Assembly: GCA_020849895.1 (NCBI GenBank)
Contig: JADZFN010000003.1
Span: 23,731-87,730 of the forward strand
Direction: 5' to 3'
DNA: 64,000 bases
Source of the DNA: Verrucomicrobiia bacterium
Lineage (GTDB): Bacteria; Verrucomicrobiota; Verrucomicrobiia; JABWAM01
The notes under the pieces are model-generated. The model saw only the letters and a list, made by a program, of their open reading frames with translations, searched no databases and was not told the DNA's origin. A program made the translations under genes and the position numbers. Below are positions 8,945 through 16,287 of the stretch, in pieces (positions within the stretch are counted from its first letter, which is position 1; each line of letters begins with the position of its first letter).

Positions 8945-9235
8945 TTACTTGGCGGCGGCCTTGCGGGGCAGCACCGCCTCGATGTCGCCGTGGGGGCGAG
9001 CGATCACATGGACGCTGACGACCTCGCCGAGGGCCTTGGCGGCCTGGGCGCCGGCGTCGGTCGCGGCCTTGACGGCGGCGACGTCGCCCACGACCACGGA
9101 GGTCACGAGCGCGTTGCCAACCTGCATCATGGGGCCGGCGAGCTCCACGTTCGCGGCTTTGAGCATGGCGTCGGTTCCTTCGACGAGGGCGATCAGCCCC
9201 CGCGTTTCGAGCATTCCTACGGCTTGATGGTTCAT
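8945..9235 (-). CDS. BMC-H hexameric shell protein, copy 1 (GNA pore loop)
   Basis: A 96-residue single-domain BMC-H protein (Pfam BMC family) that would tile the shell facets. Family signatures are AVGMLETRGLIALVEGTDAM at the start, the strand [20 protein letters not shown], and VSVHVIARPH near the end. The pore-loop segment reads QVGNALVTS, unlike the GSG and GGG loops of the other two copies, so this hexamer should have a different pore. It has a short basic tail (LPRKAAAK). It sits between acetate kinase and BMC-P copy 3, with only 4 bases to the latter. No Shine-Dalgarno is visible. Confidence 0.95.
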   Translation of the reverse strand: MNHQAVGMLETRGLIALVEGTDAMLKAANVELAGPMMQVGNALVTSVVVGDVAAVKAATDAGAQAAKALGEVVSVHVIARPHGDIEAVLPRKAAAK

Positions 9236-9244
9236 ATGTGTTGA

Positions 9245-9263
9245 GGTTTGGGGTTTCGGAAAA
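9245..9263 (-). repeat. leader element shared with BMC-H copy 3 (first copy)
   Basis: The minus strand reads TTTTCCGAAACCCCAAACC just upstream of BMC-H copy 1. The same 19-base stretch occurs with 17 identities upstream of BMC-H copy 3 (11203-11221). It may be a relic of gene duplication or a shared translational element. Confidence 0.4.
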
Positions 9264-9271
9264 GAGAAAGG

Positions 9272-10477
9272 TCAGGATCGGAGGGAGGGATTTTTTTTGA
9301 GGAGGAGGCGACGCGCCTCGCGAGCAACGACGAGCTCTTCGTTGGTGGGGATGACGAGCGTCTTCGCGCGGGCGGAGGAGACGCCGAGAGAGGCTTCGGC
9401 GCCGCGGGCGGCCTTCGCGTTGGCGTCCGGATCGAGCGCGAGGCCGAGCGCATCGAGGTCGCGGCAGATCATCTCGCGGACGTTCGCCTGGTTTTCGCCG
9501 ATGCCGCCGGTGAAGACGAGCGCGTCGAGGCCGTTCAGCTCGGCGAAGAACGCACCGATCCAATGGCGGGTTTGGTGGACGAACATCTCGAGGGCGAGCT
9601 TCGCGCGCGCGTCGCCTTTCGCCGCGGCTTCGCTGAGGTCGCGCATGTCGCTGTGGCCGCCGGAGACGCCCTTGAGGCCGGAGTCCTTGCAGAGAATGCG
9701 CTCAGCCTCCGCCATCGTCATCCCGGTGGCGCGCATCACGTACGGCAGCGCGAAGGCGTCGAGATCGCCGACGCGGTTGTTGTGCAGGACGCCCGATTGC
9801 GGGCTCATGCCGAGGCTGTTCCCGATCGCGAGGCCGTTGCGGATGCCGGAGATCGAGGTGCTGCCGCCGAGGTGACAGGAGATCACGCGGAGCGCGGGCT
9901 CGCGGACGGGGTTCGTCTCACCGTCCACGTAGAGGTCGCGGACGCGGGCGGCCACATCCTCGCGTCCGAGGATTTCGGCGGAGCGTTCGGCGATGAACTT
10001 GTGGCTCGCGCCGTGGAAACCCCAGCGGCGCACGCCGAGGTCATGCCATTCCTCGGGAATCCCGTAGCGCATCGCCGCTTCGGGCGTCCACTGATAGAAG
10101 GCGGTCTCGAAGAGGCCGATGAGCGGCGTCTTCGGCATCCGCCTCGCGAACTTGCGGATGCCGTTCACATAGGGCGGATTATGGGCGGGGGCGACCGCGT
10201 TGAACGCCTCCATCGCCTCGATCGCAGCGGCGTCCAGCCGCACGCAACCGTTGAGACCGCGCGCCATCACCACCTTGAAGCCCACCGCCGCAAGATCGGA
10301 TGCATCGCGCATCCAGCCGCCTGCGCGGAGTTCGGCGAGACAGGCTTCGATGGCCGGGCCATGGTCGGTCAGGCGCTCGAACCCGCCGCGCGCGAGCATC
10401 CGCTCGCGCCCGTCCGAGAAATCGAACAGGCGGTATTTGAGCGAAGTCGAGCCGAGGTTGGCGACGAGGATCTTCAT
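9272..10477 (-). CDS. ackA: acetate/propionate/lactate kinase (AckA family) of the BMC operon
   Basis: An ASKHA-fold acyl kinase of 401 residues, close to the normal AckA length. It would make ATP from the acyl-phosphate released by PduL, giving lactate or a short-chain acid. The start at MKILVANLGSTSLKYRLFDF matches the AckA N-terminus (phosphate-binding NxGSxSxK). Further family motifs are GFHGASHKF, ISCHLGGSTS and the adenine-binding FTGGIGEN. The open frame extends over 100 codons upstream, but that extension is Arg-rich and family length rejects it. It lies between BMC-H copies 1 and 2. Whether it is inside the shell is unknown; I see no terminal encapsulation helix. Confidence 0.93.
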   Translation of the reverse strand: MKILVANLGSTSLKYRLFDFSDGRERMLARGGFERLTDHGPAIEACLAELRAGGWMRDASDLAAVGFKVVMARGLNGCVRLDAAAIEAMEAFNAVAPAHNPPYVNGIRKFARRMPKTPLIGLFETAFYQWTPEAAMRYGIPEEWHDLGVRRWGFHGASHKFIAERSAEILGREDVAARVRDLYVDGETNPVREPALRVISCHLGGSTSISGIRNGLAIGNSLGMSPQSGVLHNNRVGDLDAFALPYVMRATGMTMAEAERILCKDSGLKGVSGGHSDMRDLSEAAAKGDARAKLALEMFVHQTRHWIGAFFAELNGLDALVFTGGIGENQANVREMICRDLDALGLALDPDANAKAARGAEASLGVSSARAKTLVIPTNEELVVAREARRLLLKKNPSLRS

Positions 10478-10614
10478 TTCGGAGGAGTCCGGAGCGGAGG
10501 ATTGCGGCGCGATGCCGTGGCGCGGTTCCATCCCGGGCCGGCAGCGACCCGCCAACCGCGCCGTTCCTCCTGCGTTTCCACGAAGGGGAATCGGGCGGCG
10601 GCGGGGCGAGCGGC

Positions 10615-10893
10615 CTACTGGAGCCAGCGGCCGAGGGCGGGCAGGCCGTCGTGCGGTCGCGGAATCACGTGGACGCTCACCACTTCGCCCACCTGAGCGG
10701 CGGCAGCGGCTCCGGCGTCGGTCGCGGCCTTCACCGCGGCGACGTCGCCGCGGAAGAAGGAGGTCACGAACCCGCTGCCGATTTTCTCCCATCCGACGAG
10801 GATGACGTTCGCGGCCTTCAGCGCCGCGTCGCTCGCTTCGAGGAGCGCGCAGAGGCCTTTGGTTTCGATCATGCCGATTGCTTGTTGTGCCAT
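10615..10893 (-). CDS. BMC-H hexameric shell protein, copy 2 (GSG pore loop)
   Basis: A 92-residue BMC-H protein starting [20 protein letters not shown], with strand [20 protein letters not shown] and [10 protein letters not shown]. The pore loop KIGSGFVTS is canonical. It shares long blocks ([22 protein letters not shown]) with copy 1, indicating recent duplication. The C-terminus LPALGRWLQ differs from both neighbours. It is 27 bases downstream of copy 3, and 137 bases separate its stop from the acetate kinase ATG. Confidence 0.95.
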   Translation of the reverse strand: MAQQAIGMIETKGLCALLEASDAALKAANVILVGWEKIGSGFVTSFFRGDVAAVKAATDAGAAAAAQVGEVVSVHVIPRPHDGLPALGRWLQ

Positions 10894-10920
10894 GGTCTTT
10901 GTGGAGGTTGAGGGTTGGAG

Positions 10921-11190
10921 TTACTTCGCGAACGCCTTGATCAGGTCCTCGTGGGGACGGGCGATGATGTGCGAGCTGACGAGCTCACCCACCTTGCCGG
11001 CCGCCTTTGCGCCGGCGTCCACGGCAGCCTTCACGCTGCCGACGTCACCGCGCGCGAGCACGGTGATCAGTCCGCCGCCAATGGGCACGGTTTTGATGAG
11101 GGTGACGTTCGCGGCCTTGACCATGGCATCGCTGGCTTCCACGCTGCCAACGTAGCCCTTGGTCTCGACCATTCCGATGGCTTCACTCAT
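10921..11190 (-). CDS. BMC-H hexameric shell protein, copy 3 (GGG pore loop)
   Basis: An 89-residue BMC-H protein, first shell gene of the operon after pduL. It opens SEAIGMVETKGYVGSVEASD and contains LITVLARGDVGSVKAAVDAG and VSSHIIARPH. The pore loop PIGGGLITV has three glycines, suggesting an open, unspecialised pore. Unlike the other two copies it has a good Shine-Dalgarno (AGGAGA, 6 bases before the ATG), fitting a major facet protein made in large amounts. That last point is inference. Confidence 0.95.
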   Translation of the reverse strand: MSEAIGMVETKGYVGSVEASDAMVKAANVTLIKTVPIGGGLITVLARGDVGSVKAAVDAGAKAAGKVGELVSSHIIARPHEDLIKAFAK

Positions 11191-11202
11191 GGGTTTCTCC
11201 TG

Positions 11203-11221
11203 GGTTTGGGGTTGCTGAAAA
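11203..11221 (-). repeat. leader element shared with BMC-H copy 1 (second copy)
   Basis: The minus strand reads TTTTCAGCAACCCCAAACC upstream of BMC-H copy 3, the counterpart of the element at 9245-9263. Confidence 0.4.
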
Positions 11222-11298
11222 TAGGAGGGACGATGTTCGGAGCGGGAGAGGCCTAGGAGAGGCGGGGATTCGGGATTCCAATGTCACACCTCGGATCC

Positions 11299-11979
11299 TC
11301 ATTCCTTCACCAGCTCGCACGAGGTGTCGGGCTGGAGGTTGCAGGCGTTGCCCTCGTCGGTATCCATATGCACCTCGAGCTTGAAGCTCGGGTCCACGCG
11401 CGCGACGAGTTTGTCGAGCGCGATCGCGCAGTCGCCACCGATCCGCAGCTTCATCAGATCGCCCGTTTTCACGCGATAAAATGCCGCGTCGTCCGGATGC
11501 ATGTGGACGTGGCGCAACGCGCGAATGACGCCCTGTTTCATCTCGAAAAAACCGGCCGGGCCCATGAGCATGCAGCCGGGCGTATCCTTGATGTTTCCCG
11601 ACATGCGAAGGGGGATGTCGAACCCGAGAGCGATCGCGTCGGTGTAGGCGAGCTCGACCTGATTGAGCGTCCGACACGGCCCGAGAATGCGAAGGTTCGA
11701 GATCACCCGGCTCCGCGGGCCGATCAGGGTCACCGTTTCTTTCGCGGCAAACTGCCCCTCTTGATAAAGCGGCTTGAAGACGCCCAGCGAATGCCCCTTT
11801 CCGAAAAGGACTTCGACCGCTTCCTGCGTGAGATGGCAATGCCGCGCACTCACATTGACGACCAGCGGATTGGGTCCTCTGGCTTGGGCGGGCAGCGGCC
11901 GCGCCAGCTGTGCATACAACGTTTGTCGCACAAGGTGCTCGATCACGGCGCGATGCGGAGGCAGAACAGGAGGCGGCAT
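11299..11979 (-). CDS. pduL: phosphate acyltransferase PduL, BMC cargo
   Basis: This PduL-family phosphotransacylase exchanges CoA for phosphate on the acyl-CoA, recycling CoA inside the shell and passing acyl-phosphate to the kinase. It has 226 residues. Expected zinc ligands are His47 and His49 (SARHCHLT), Glu109 (NQVEL), His157 and His159 (RHVHMHP) and His204 (LEVHMD). Residues about 9-27 (HRAVIEHLVRQTLYAQLAR) form an amphipathic helix followed by a Pro/Ala linker, the usual N-terminal encapsulation peptide. It is the first gene of the operon, divergent from the DeoR regulator. No Shine-Dalgarno precedes the ATG and the predicted leader is only about 10 bases. Confidence 0.95.
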   Translation of the reverse strand: MPPPVLPPHRAVIEHLVRQTLYAQLARPLPAQARGPNPLVVNVSARHCHLTQEAVEVLFGKGHSLGVFKPLYQEGQFAAKETVTLIGPRSRVISNLRILGPCRTLNQVELAYTDAIALGFDIPLRMSGNIKDTPGCMLMGPAGFFEMKQGVIRALRHVHMHPDDAAFYRVKTGDLMKLRIGGDCAIALDKLVARVDPSFKLEVHMDTDEGNACNLQPDTSCELVKE

Positions 11980-11996
11980 GAGGGGTCGTTGCGCGA

Positions 11997-12024
11997 ATCA
12001 TGCCGTATTTTTTTCAATCGTCAA
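11997..12024 (-). promoter_or_regulatory. candidate promoter of the BMC operon
   Basis: On the minus strand TTGACG (12024-12019) is followed after 16 bases by CATGAT (12002-11997), 5/6 and 4/6 matches to sigma70 boxes, just upstream of pduL. The tandem repeat at 12031-12056 lies immediately upstream of the -35 box. Confidence 0.4.
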
Positions 12025-12030
12025 ACATTT

Positions 12031-12056
12031 TCTTGCAAAATCTTCCAAAATCTTCC
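12031..12056. promoter_or_regulatory. candidate DeoR operator: 10-bp tandem repeat in the divergent promoter region
   Basis: The plus strand reads TCTTGCAAAA, TCTTCCAAAA, TCTTCC: two full and one partial unit in exact 10-bp register. One unit per helical turn is the arrangement often seen for DeoR-family repressors bound to direct repeats. It lies between pduL and the deoR-type gene, next to both candidate promoters, in the most AT-rich stretch of this region. Function is inferred from position and periodicity. Confidence 0.45.
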
Positions 12057-12082
12057 AGACTCTCAACATCTTCAGAGAAGCG

Positions 12083-12868
12083 ATGCAAGCCGAAGAGCGA
12101 CAGCAGCGGATCGAAGAGCATCTCCAAAAGGTGGAGTTTGCGTCGCTCGATGAACTCGCGGAACTCGTGGATGTTTCGGTTTCCACAATTCGTCGCGACC
12201 TCGACGCGCTCGAACAAACCGGAAGTGTGCGCCGTACGCATGGCGGCGCGCGGCTCGCAGCCCCACGTTCGGAGGAATGGGTTTTCTCGGCGCGCGACAC
12301 GCATCAAGTGGAGGAAAAGGAGGCGATCGGGGCCGCCGCCGCCGGGCTGATCGCACCCGGGCAAACCGTGATCCTCGACGCCGGCACTACGGTGTATCAC
12401 ATCGCGAAACATCTCACCGACAAGAAGCCGCAGATCATCACCAACTCGTTGCCCGTGGCGAACCTGCTTGCCGGCGAGAACGCGGTGGAGGTCGTCGTCA
12501 CAGGCGGCGTGGTCTATCACCGCTTGGGCGTCCTCATGGGGCCGCCCGCAGTGGAGGCCTTCGCGAAAATCCACGCCGACGTCGCCGTGATGAGTTCAAG
12601 CGGGATCACCCTCGAAGGCGTGACGAACTCCCACGGCCTGCTCATCGAGATCCAACGCGAGATGCTGCGCGCCGCGCAAAAAGTGCTCCTTTGCATGGAC
12701 CACACCAAACTCGGCCGAAAATCCATGTCCCCGCTCTGCGGCCTCGACGAGATTGACGTGCTCGTCACGGACTCCCGCGCCCCGGCGGAAATTGTCGAAG
12801 CCTTCCGCGCCCGGGGTCTCGACGTTCTCCTCGCCCCTCCCTCTTCCTCCTCGGCGAACGGGAAATAG
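12083..12868 (+). CDS. DeoR-family transcriptional regulator of the BMC operon
   Basis: A 261-residue DeoR/GlpR-type repressor. The N-terminal winged HTH has SLDELAELVDVSVSTIRRDL and the family signature RRTHGGA. The C-terminal effector domain is of the DeoRC sugar-phosphate-binding type, with LDAGTTVYHIA and VTGGVV. The ATG at 12083 fits family length; the frame stays open upstream but that part is not homologous. It is divergent from pduL over 103 bases containing the tandem-repeat operator candidate, so it likely represses the BMC operon and itself, released by a sugar phosphate or similar intermediate. The ligand is not determined by sequence. Confidence 0.9.
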   Translation: MQAEERQQRIEEHLQKVEFASLDELAELVDVSVSTIRRDLDALEQTGSVRRTHGGARLAAPRSEEWVFSARDTHQVEEKEAIGAAAAGLIAPGQTVILDAGTTVYHIAKHLTDKKPQIITNSLPVANLLAGENAVEVVVTGGVVYHRLGVLMGPPAVEAFAKIHADVAVMSSSGITLEGVTNSHGLLIEIQREMLRAAQKVLLCMDHTKLGRKSMSPLCGLDEIDVLVTDSRAPAEIVEAFRARGLDVLLAPPSSSSANGK

Positions 12869-12951
12869 CGGACCTGTCGCTCTGCGCGCACGGCCTGCCG
12901 CCGGGTTTTCGCATCGCGCCGAATCGCTTCTCTCGGCATCATGCCTCCGTC

Positions 12952-13824
12952 ATGCCGCTGCCGCGATTTTTCGCCGAACTCCGCCACCTGCCGGGGCTGG
13001 TGCGGCTTTCCCATTCCGTTTTCGCGCTGCCGTTTGCGCTCGCCGCGCTCGCGCTCGCCTGCGGAGGGATGCCCTCGCTCCATCTCCTCGGGCTCGTCGT
13101 CGCGGCCGTCGTTTTTGCGCGGACCGCCGGCATGGCCTTCAACCGCCTCGCCGACGCCGCGTTCGACGCGCGCAACCCGCGCACTGCGGCGCGCCATCTC
13201 CCTTCCGGCCGCGTCTCGCGCTACACGGCGTGGGGAATCGTGCTCCTTTCGTGCGCGGCCTTCGTCGGCGTCTGCGCGCGGCTCAACGGCCTTGCGCTCG
13301 CGCTCGCGCCGGCGGCGCTGGCAGTCGTTCTCGGCTACTCGCTCACCAAGCGCTTCACGCGCTGGAGCCATTTCGTGCTCGGCATGGCGCTGGGAATCGC
13401 GCCGCTCGGCGCCTGGGTCGCCGCGCGGGCAACGCTCGCCGACGCCGCTCCGTGGCTCCTCGCTTGCGCAGTGGTCTTCTGGGTCGCCGGCTTCGACATC
13501 GTCTATGCCACGCAGGACGCGGACTTCGACCGCGCGTCGGGGCTTCACTCGCTCGCGACGGCGCTCGGCGTCGAGCGAGCGCTGCGCCTCGTGCCGTGGC
13601 TTCACGGGGCGATGCTCGCCGCGCTCGCGACCGTCGGGCCGGTCTCCGGGCTGGGCTGGGCGTACTATGCGGGCCTGATCAGCGTGCTCATCTCGATCCT
13701 CTGGGAGACGCGGCTCGTGGCCCGCCGCGAAGACCGCGAAATACAGGCCGCCTTTCTGCGCGCGAACGCCCTTGCGAGCTTCGGATATCTGGGCGCGGTT
13801 CTCCTCGGTCTCGCCACGCGCTGA
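12952..13824 (+). CDS. mqnP: UbiA-family prenyltransferase, MqnP-like (menaquinone synthesis)
   Basis: A multi-pass membrane aromatic prenyltransferase, 290 residues with about 7-9 hydrophobic segments. The first prenyl-diphosphate/Mg motif is NRLADAAFD (64-72) followed by NPRTAARHLPSG, the variant typical of the MqnP/UbiA-like enzymes of futalosine-pathway organisms rather than proteobacterial UbiA. The second is DADFD in YATQDADFDRASG. It probably attaches the isoprenoid tail in menaquinone biosynthesis. None of the other mqn genes is here, so the pathway assignment rests on the motif type alone. It starts at an ATG 83 bases after the DeoR gene. Confidence 0.78.
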   Translation: MPLPRFFAELRHLPGLVRLSHSVFALPFALAALALACGGMPSLHLLGLVVAAVVFARTAGMAFNRLADAAFDARNPRTAARHLPSGRVSRYTAWGIVLLSCAAFVGVCARLNGLALALAPAALAVVLGYSLTKRFTRWSHFVLGMALGIAPLGAWVAARATLADAAPWLLACAVVFWVAGFDIVYATQDADFDRASGLHSLATALGVERALRLVPWLHGAMLAALATVGPVSGLGWAYYAGLISVLISILWETRLVARREDREIQAAFLRANALASFGYLGAVLLGLATR

Positions 13825-14044
13825 CCTCGTCCTGGCCGGGTGTCCGGAAATCGGCGGGCACGCGACAAAAATCGTTCTTGGGCATCCTGGTCGTTTCGGA
13901 CAATCTGCCGGCGTCCGCAGGCGAAACGCGAAACTGAAGGGAACGCCGCGCGCAGAGAAAAAAGGGAGACGAAAATCGAAGGACGGCTCTCGTTTTTGAG
14001 GAGAGTTCTCGCTTGCGTCAGGAACGTCGGAAATCCCGCTTCAC

Positions 14045-14614
14045 ATGAAAATCCCGACCTCAAGATCCGCAGGCGACCGTCGGCCTTCGTCCGACGCCCT
14101 CCCCACTCCGCCGCCGTTCCACGTCGTCCTCGTCGAGCCGGAGATTCCCGCGAACACCGGCACGATCGTGCGGCTCTGCGCCGCGACACGCAGCGCGCTG
14201 CATCTCGTGCATCCCCTCGGATTCCGTCTCGACGACGCCGCGTTGCGCCGTGCGGGAATGGACTACCTCGATCTCGCCGTGATCCGCGAACACCGATCGC
14301 TCGCCGAAGCCCTGCCGCCCGGCGCGTCCGCGTGGTTCTTCAGCACAAAGGCGACCCGCACGCTTTGGGAAGCGAAATTCGCGTCTGGCGATTTTCTCGT
14401 CTTCGGCCGCGAAACGAAAGGTCTCCCGGAAGATCTCCTCGCGCGCCACCCGGACCGCGGCCTCTGCATCCCGATGCTCGAGCCGAAGGCCCGAAGCCTC
14501 AATCTCGCCCTTTCCGCCGGCATCGTTCTCTACGAAGCTCTGAGACAGACGCGCGCCGCGACAGGAAACCGTGTTTCATCGAATCCCGGAACATGCTACG
14601 CTCTCCTTCCATGA
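14045..14614 (+). CDS. trmL: tRNA (cytidine/uridine-34-2'-O)-methyltransferase TrmL (SpoU family)
   Basis: A small SPOUT-fold methyltransferase of the TrmL/YibK group that 2'-O-methylates the wobble base of tRNA-Leu isoacceptors. The 189 residues begin with a roughly 23-residue non-conserved extension. Then come motif 1 (EIPANTGTIVRLC), motif 2 (FGRETKGLP) and motif 3 (IPMLEPKARSLNLALSAGI), which form the knotted SAM site. Its stop overlaps the start of the cupin gene (ATGA). A later start is possible, but none of the downstream codons has a better ribosome site. Confidence 0.9.
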   Translation: MKIPTSRSAGDRRPSSDALPTPPPFHVVLVEPEIPANTGTIVRLCAATRSALHLVHPLGFRLDDAALRRAGMDYLDLAVIREHRSLAEALPPGASAWFFSTKATRTLWEAKFASGDFLVFGRETKGLPEDLLARHPDRGLCIPMLEPKARSLNLALSAGIVLYEALRQTRAATGNRVSSNPGTCYALLP

Positions 14615-14955
14615 GCGAACCCGTTTTCAAATCCGACGCCCACGCCGTCCTCGACCTCAGGACGGAGACTCAGTATGCCGCCAACGGCATCGTCAGCCGC
14701 ACGCTTTTCCAGGGGGCGACCGGCCGCGTGATCCTCTTCGGGTTCGACAAGGGGCAGGAGCTCAGCGAGCACACCTCGCCCTATCGCGCATTCGTTCAGA
14801 TCCTCGAAGGCGAGTGCGAGTTCCTCCTCGGCGCGACGTGGCACAAGCTCAAAGCGGGTGATCTGGCCCATATGACGCCCGGCCTGCCGCATGCCATTCG
14901 CGCCGTCGAGCGTTTCTCCATGCTCCTCACGCTCTTTCCCGAAAAGACGACCTGA
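14611..14955 (+). CDS. small cupin-domain protein
   Basis: A 114-residue single cupin barrel. Motif 1 is spread over GQELSEHTSPYRAFVQILEGE and motif 2 is GDLAHMTPGLPHAIRA. One His in the first (SEH) and the GLPH His could bind a metal, but the full ligand set is not certain. Such small cupins are often metal-dependent isomerases or simple sensors, and no substrate can be named. I chose the ATG at 14611 because it forms a 4-base ATGA overlap with trmL, suggesting coupling. An in-frame ATG at 14593 is the alternative. Confidence 0.8.
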   Translation: MSEPVFKSDAHAVLDLRTETQYAANGIVSRTLFQGATGRVILFGFDKGQELSEHTSPYRAFVQILEGECEFLLGATWHKLKAGDLAHMTPGLPHAIRAVERFSMLLTLFPEKTT

Positions 14956-14981
14956 CCGTCCGCCCGTTCCTGAAATCCGCG

Positions 14982-16220
14982 TCAGCGCTTCACACAGCCG
15001 GCGTAGATCTCGAAGAGGGCTTTGAAAACCGTCTTCCACGGGTAGCGGCGGATAACCGCTTCGCGCGCATGCGCGCCGATCTCGCGAAGATCGCCTTGCG
15101 CGACGCGGAGCACGGCGCGCGCAAGGGATTCGGCTGTCATCTCGGGCGCGAGAAATTCCGGCCCTCCGAAGATAAGGTCATCCATCCCGCTGCCGCGGAA
15201 GGCGAGGGCGGGGATGCCGCAGGCCTGCGCCTCGAGCGCGACGAGGCCGAAGGTTTCGCACGGGCTCGGATGGACGAGCAGGTCGGCGGAGGCGTAGATC
15301 GAAGCGAGCTTCCGGGCGTCGCCCTCGTAAGGAAGCCAGTGGAGATCAGGGTTGGCGCCGCGCGCCTCCTCGACGCGGGCGCGTTCGGCGCCTTCGCCGA
15401 CGACGAGGAGGGCGAAGCGGTCGCCGGCATAGCGCCGGATGATGGAGAACGCCTCGAGGAGGAGGTCCATGCGCTTCTCGCGCGACAGCCGGCCGACGAA
15501 GAGCAGGAGGGCCTGGCGCTCCTGCACGCCGAGCCGTCGCCGGAGGAGAGGATCGCGCGCGGAAGGCTCGAAGACGTCGGTCTCCACTCCGAGCGGGACG
15601 AGGCGGGTATTGCCGACGCCGTAGCCCTGCAGGACCCGCTCGAGTTTCGGGGAGGCGACGAGCGTGAGATCGAAGCGGTTGTAGAGGCGGCGGATATACC
15701 TTCGGGAGAGGCCGTCCACCAGCGCGCCGGCGGGGCGGCCGCCGAAACGACGGAAGGTGCGGAAGTAGCTTTCAGGAAAATGAGAATGATAAAAGCCGAC
15801 GACGGGTACGCCGAGGGCGCGTCCCGCGCGGAGGCAGGCCCAGGCGAGTTGATAGGGTTCGCCCGCTTCGATGAGGTCGGGTTTCGCCTCGCGGATCAGC
15901 GTTTCGACACGGCGGACGTTCCAGACGAAGCGGTAATGAGAGCTGAACGAGACGCGCGGCGAAGCGATCTCGATCTGCGTGCAGCGCCCCTCCGTCCGCG
16001 CGGCGTGGCGCGGCCCCGGCACGAGGAGGACATGCTCATCGGCGGTGTGGCGCGCGAGGTAGTCGCGTTTCTCGGTGAGATAGCGTTTCACGCCGCCGCT
16101 CACCGGCGAATAGAATTGGGTGACGTCGCAGAGGCGCAAGGGAGGAGGAGTGAAGCGCGACGCGGGAGTCAGGCTTCCGAAGGGCAAAGACGCGAAAACC
16201 CCGCCGCGCGAGGGGCGCAT
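14982..16220 (-). CDS. glycosyltransferase, GT4 family
   Basis: A 412-residue GT-B glycosyltransferase (GT4/Glycos_transf_1). The N-terminal domain carries the glycine-rich acceptor loop FYSPVSGGVKRYL. The C-terminal nucleotide-sugar domain carries LLFVGRLSREKRMDLL and the EX7E-type motif PCETFGLVALEAQACG. It resembles the mannosyl- or glucosyltransferases that build glycolipids or exopolysaccharides; donor and acceptor are unknown. I chose the ATG at 16220 over the upstream GTG codons. It converges on the cupin gene and stands alone. Confidence 0.88.
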   Translation of the reverse strand: MRPSRGGVFASLPFGSLTPASRFTPPPLRLCDVTQFYSPVSGGVKRYLTEKRDYLARHTADEHVLLVPGPRHAARTEGRCTQIEIASPRVSFSSHYRFVWNVRRVETLIREAKPDLIEAGEPYQLAWACLRAGRALGVPVVGFYHSHFPESYFRTFRRFGGRPAGALVDGLSRRYIRRLYNRFDLTLVASPKLERVLQGYGVGNTRLVPLGVETDVFEPSARDPLLRRRLGVQERQALLLFVGRLSREKRMDLLLEAFSIIRRYAGDRFALLVVGEGAERARVEEARGANPDLHWLPYEGDARKLASIYASADLLVHPSPCETFGLVALEAQACGIPALAFRGSGMDDLIFGGPEFLAPEMTAESLARAVLRVAQGDLREIGAHAREAVIRRYPWKTVFKALFEIYAGCVKR

Positions 16221-16287
16221 CCGCACCACCGGAGCGTTCTTCGATGAAGCCCGTTCATCAAAACTCGCGAACGTTGGTCCGCAAGAC

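Noticed and set aside
9288..9300. T-run (TTTTTTTT) as an intrinsic terminator
   Set aside because: It is inside the 3' coding end of acetate kinase (Lys codons on the minus strand), and no stem precedes it in the right orientation.
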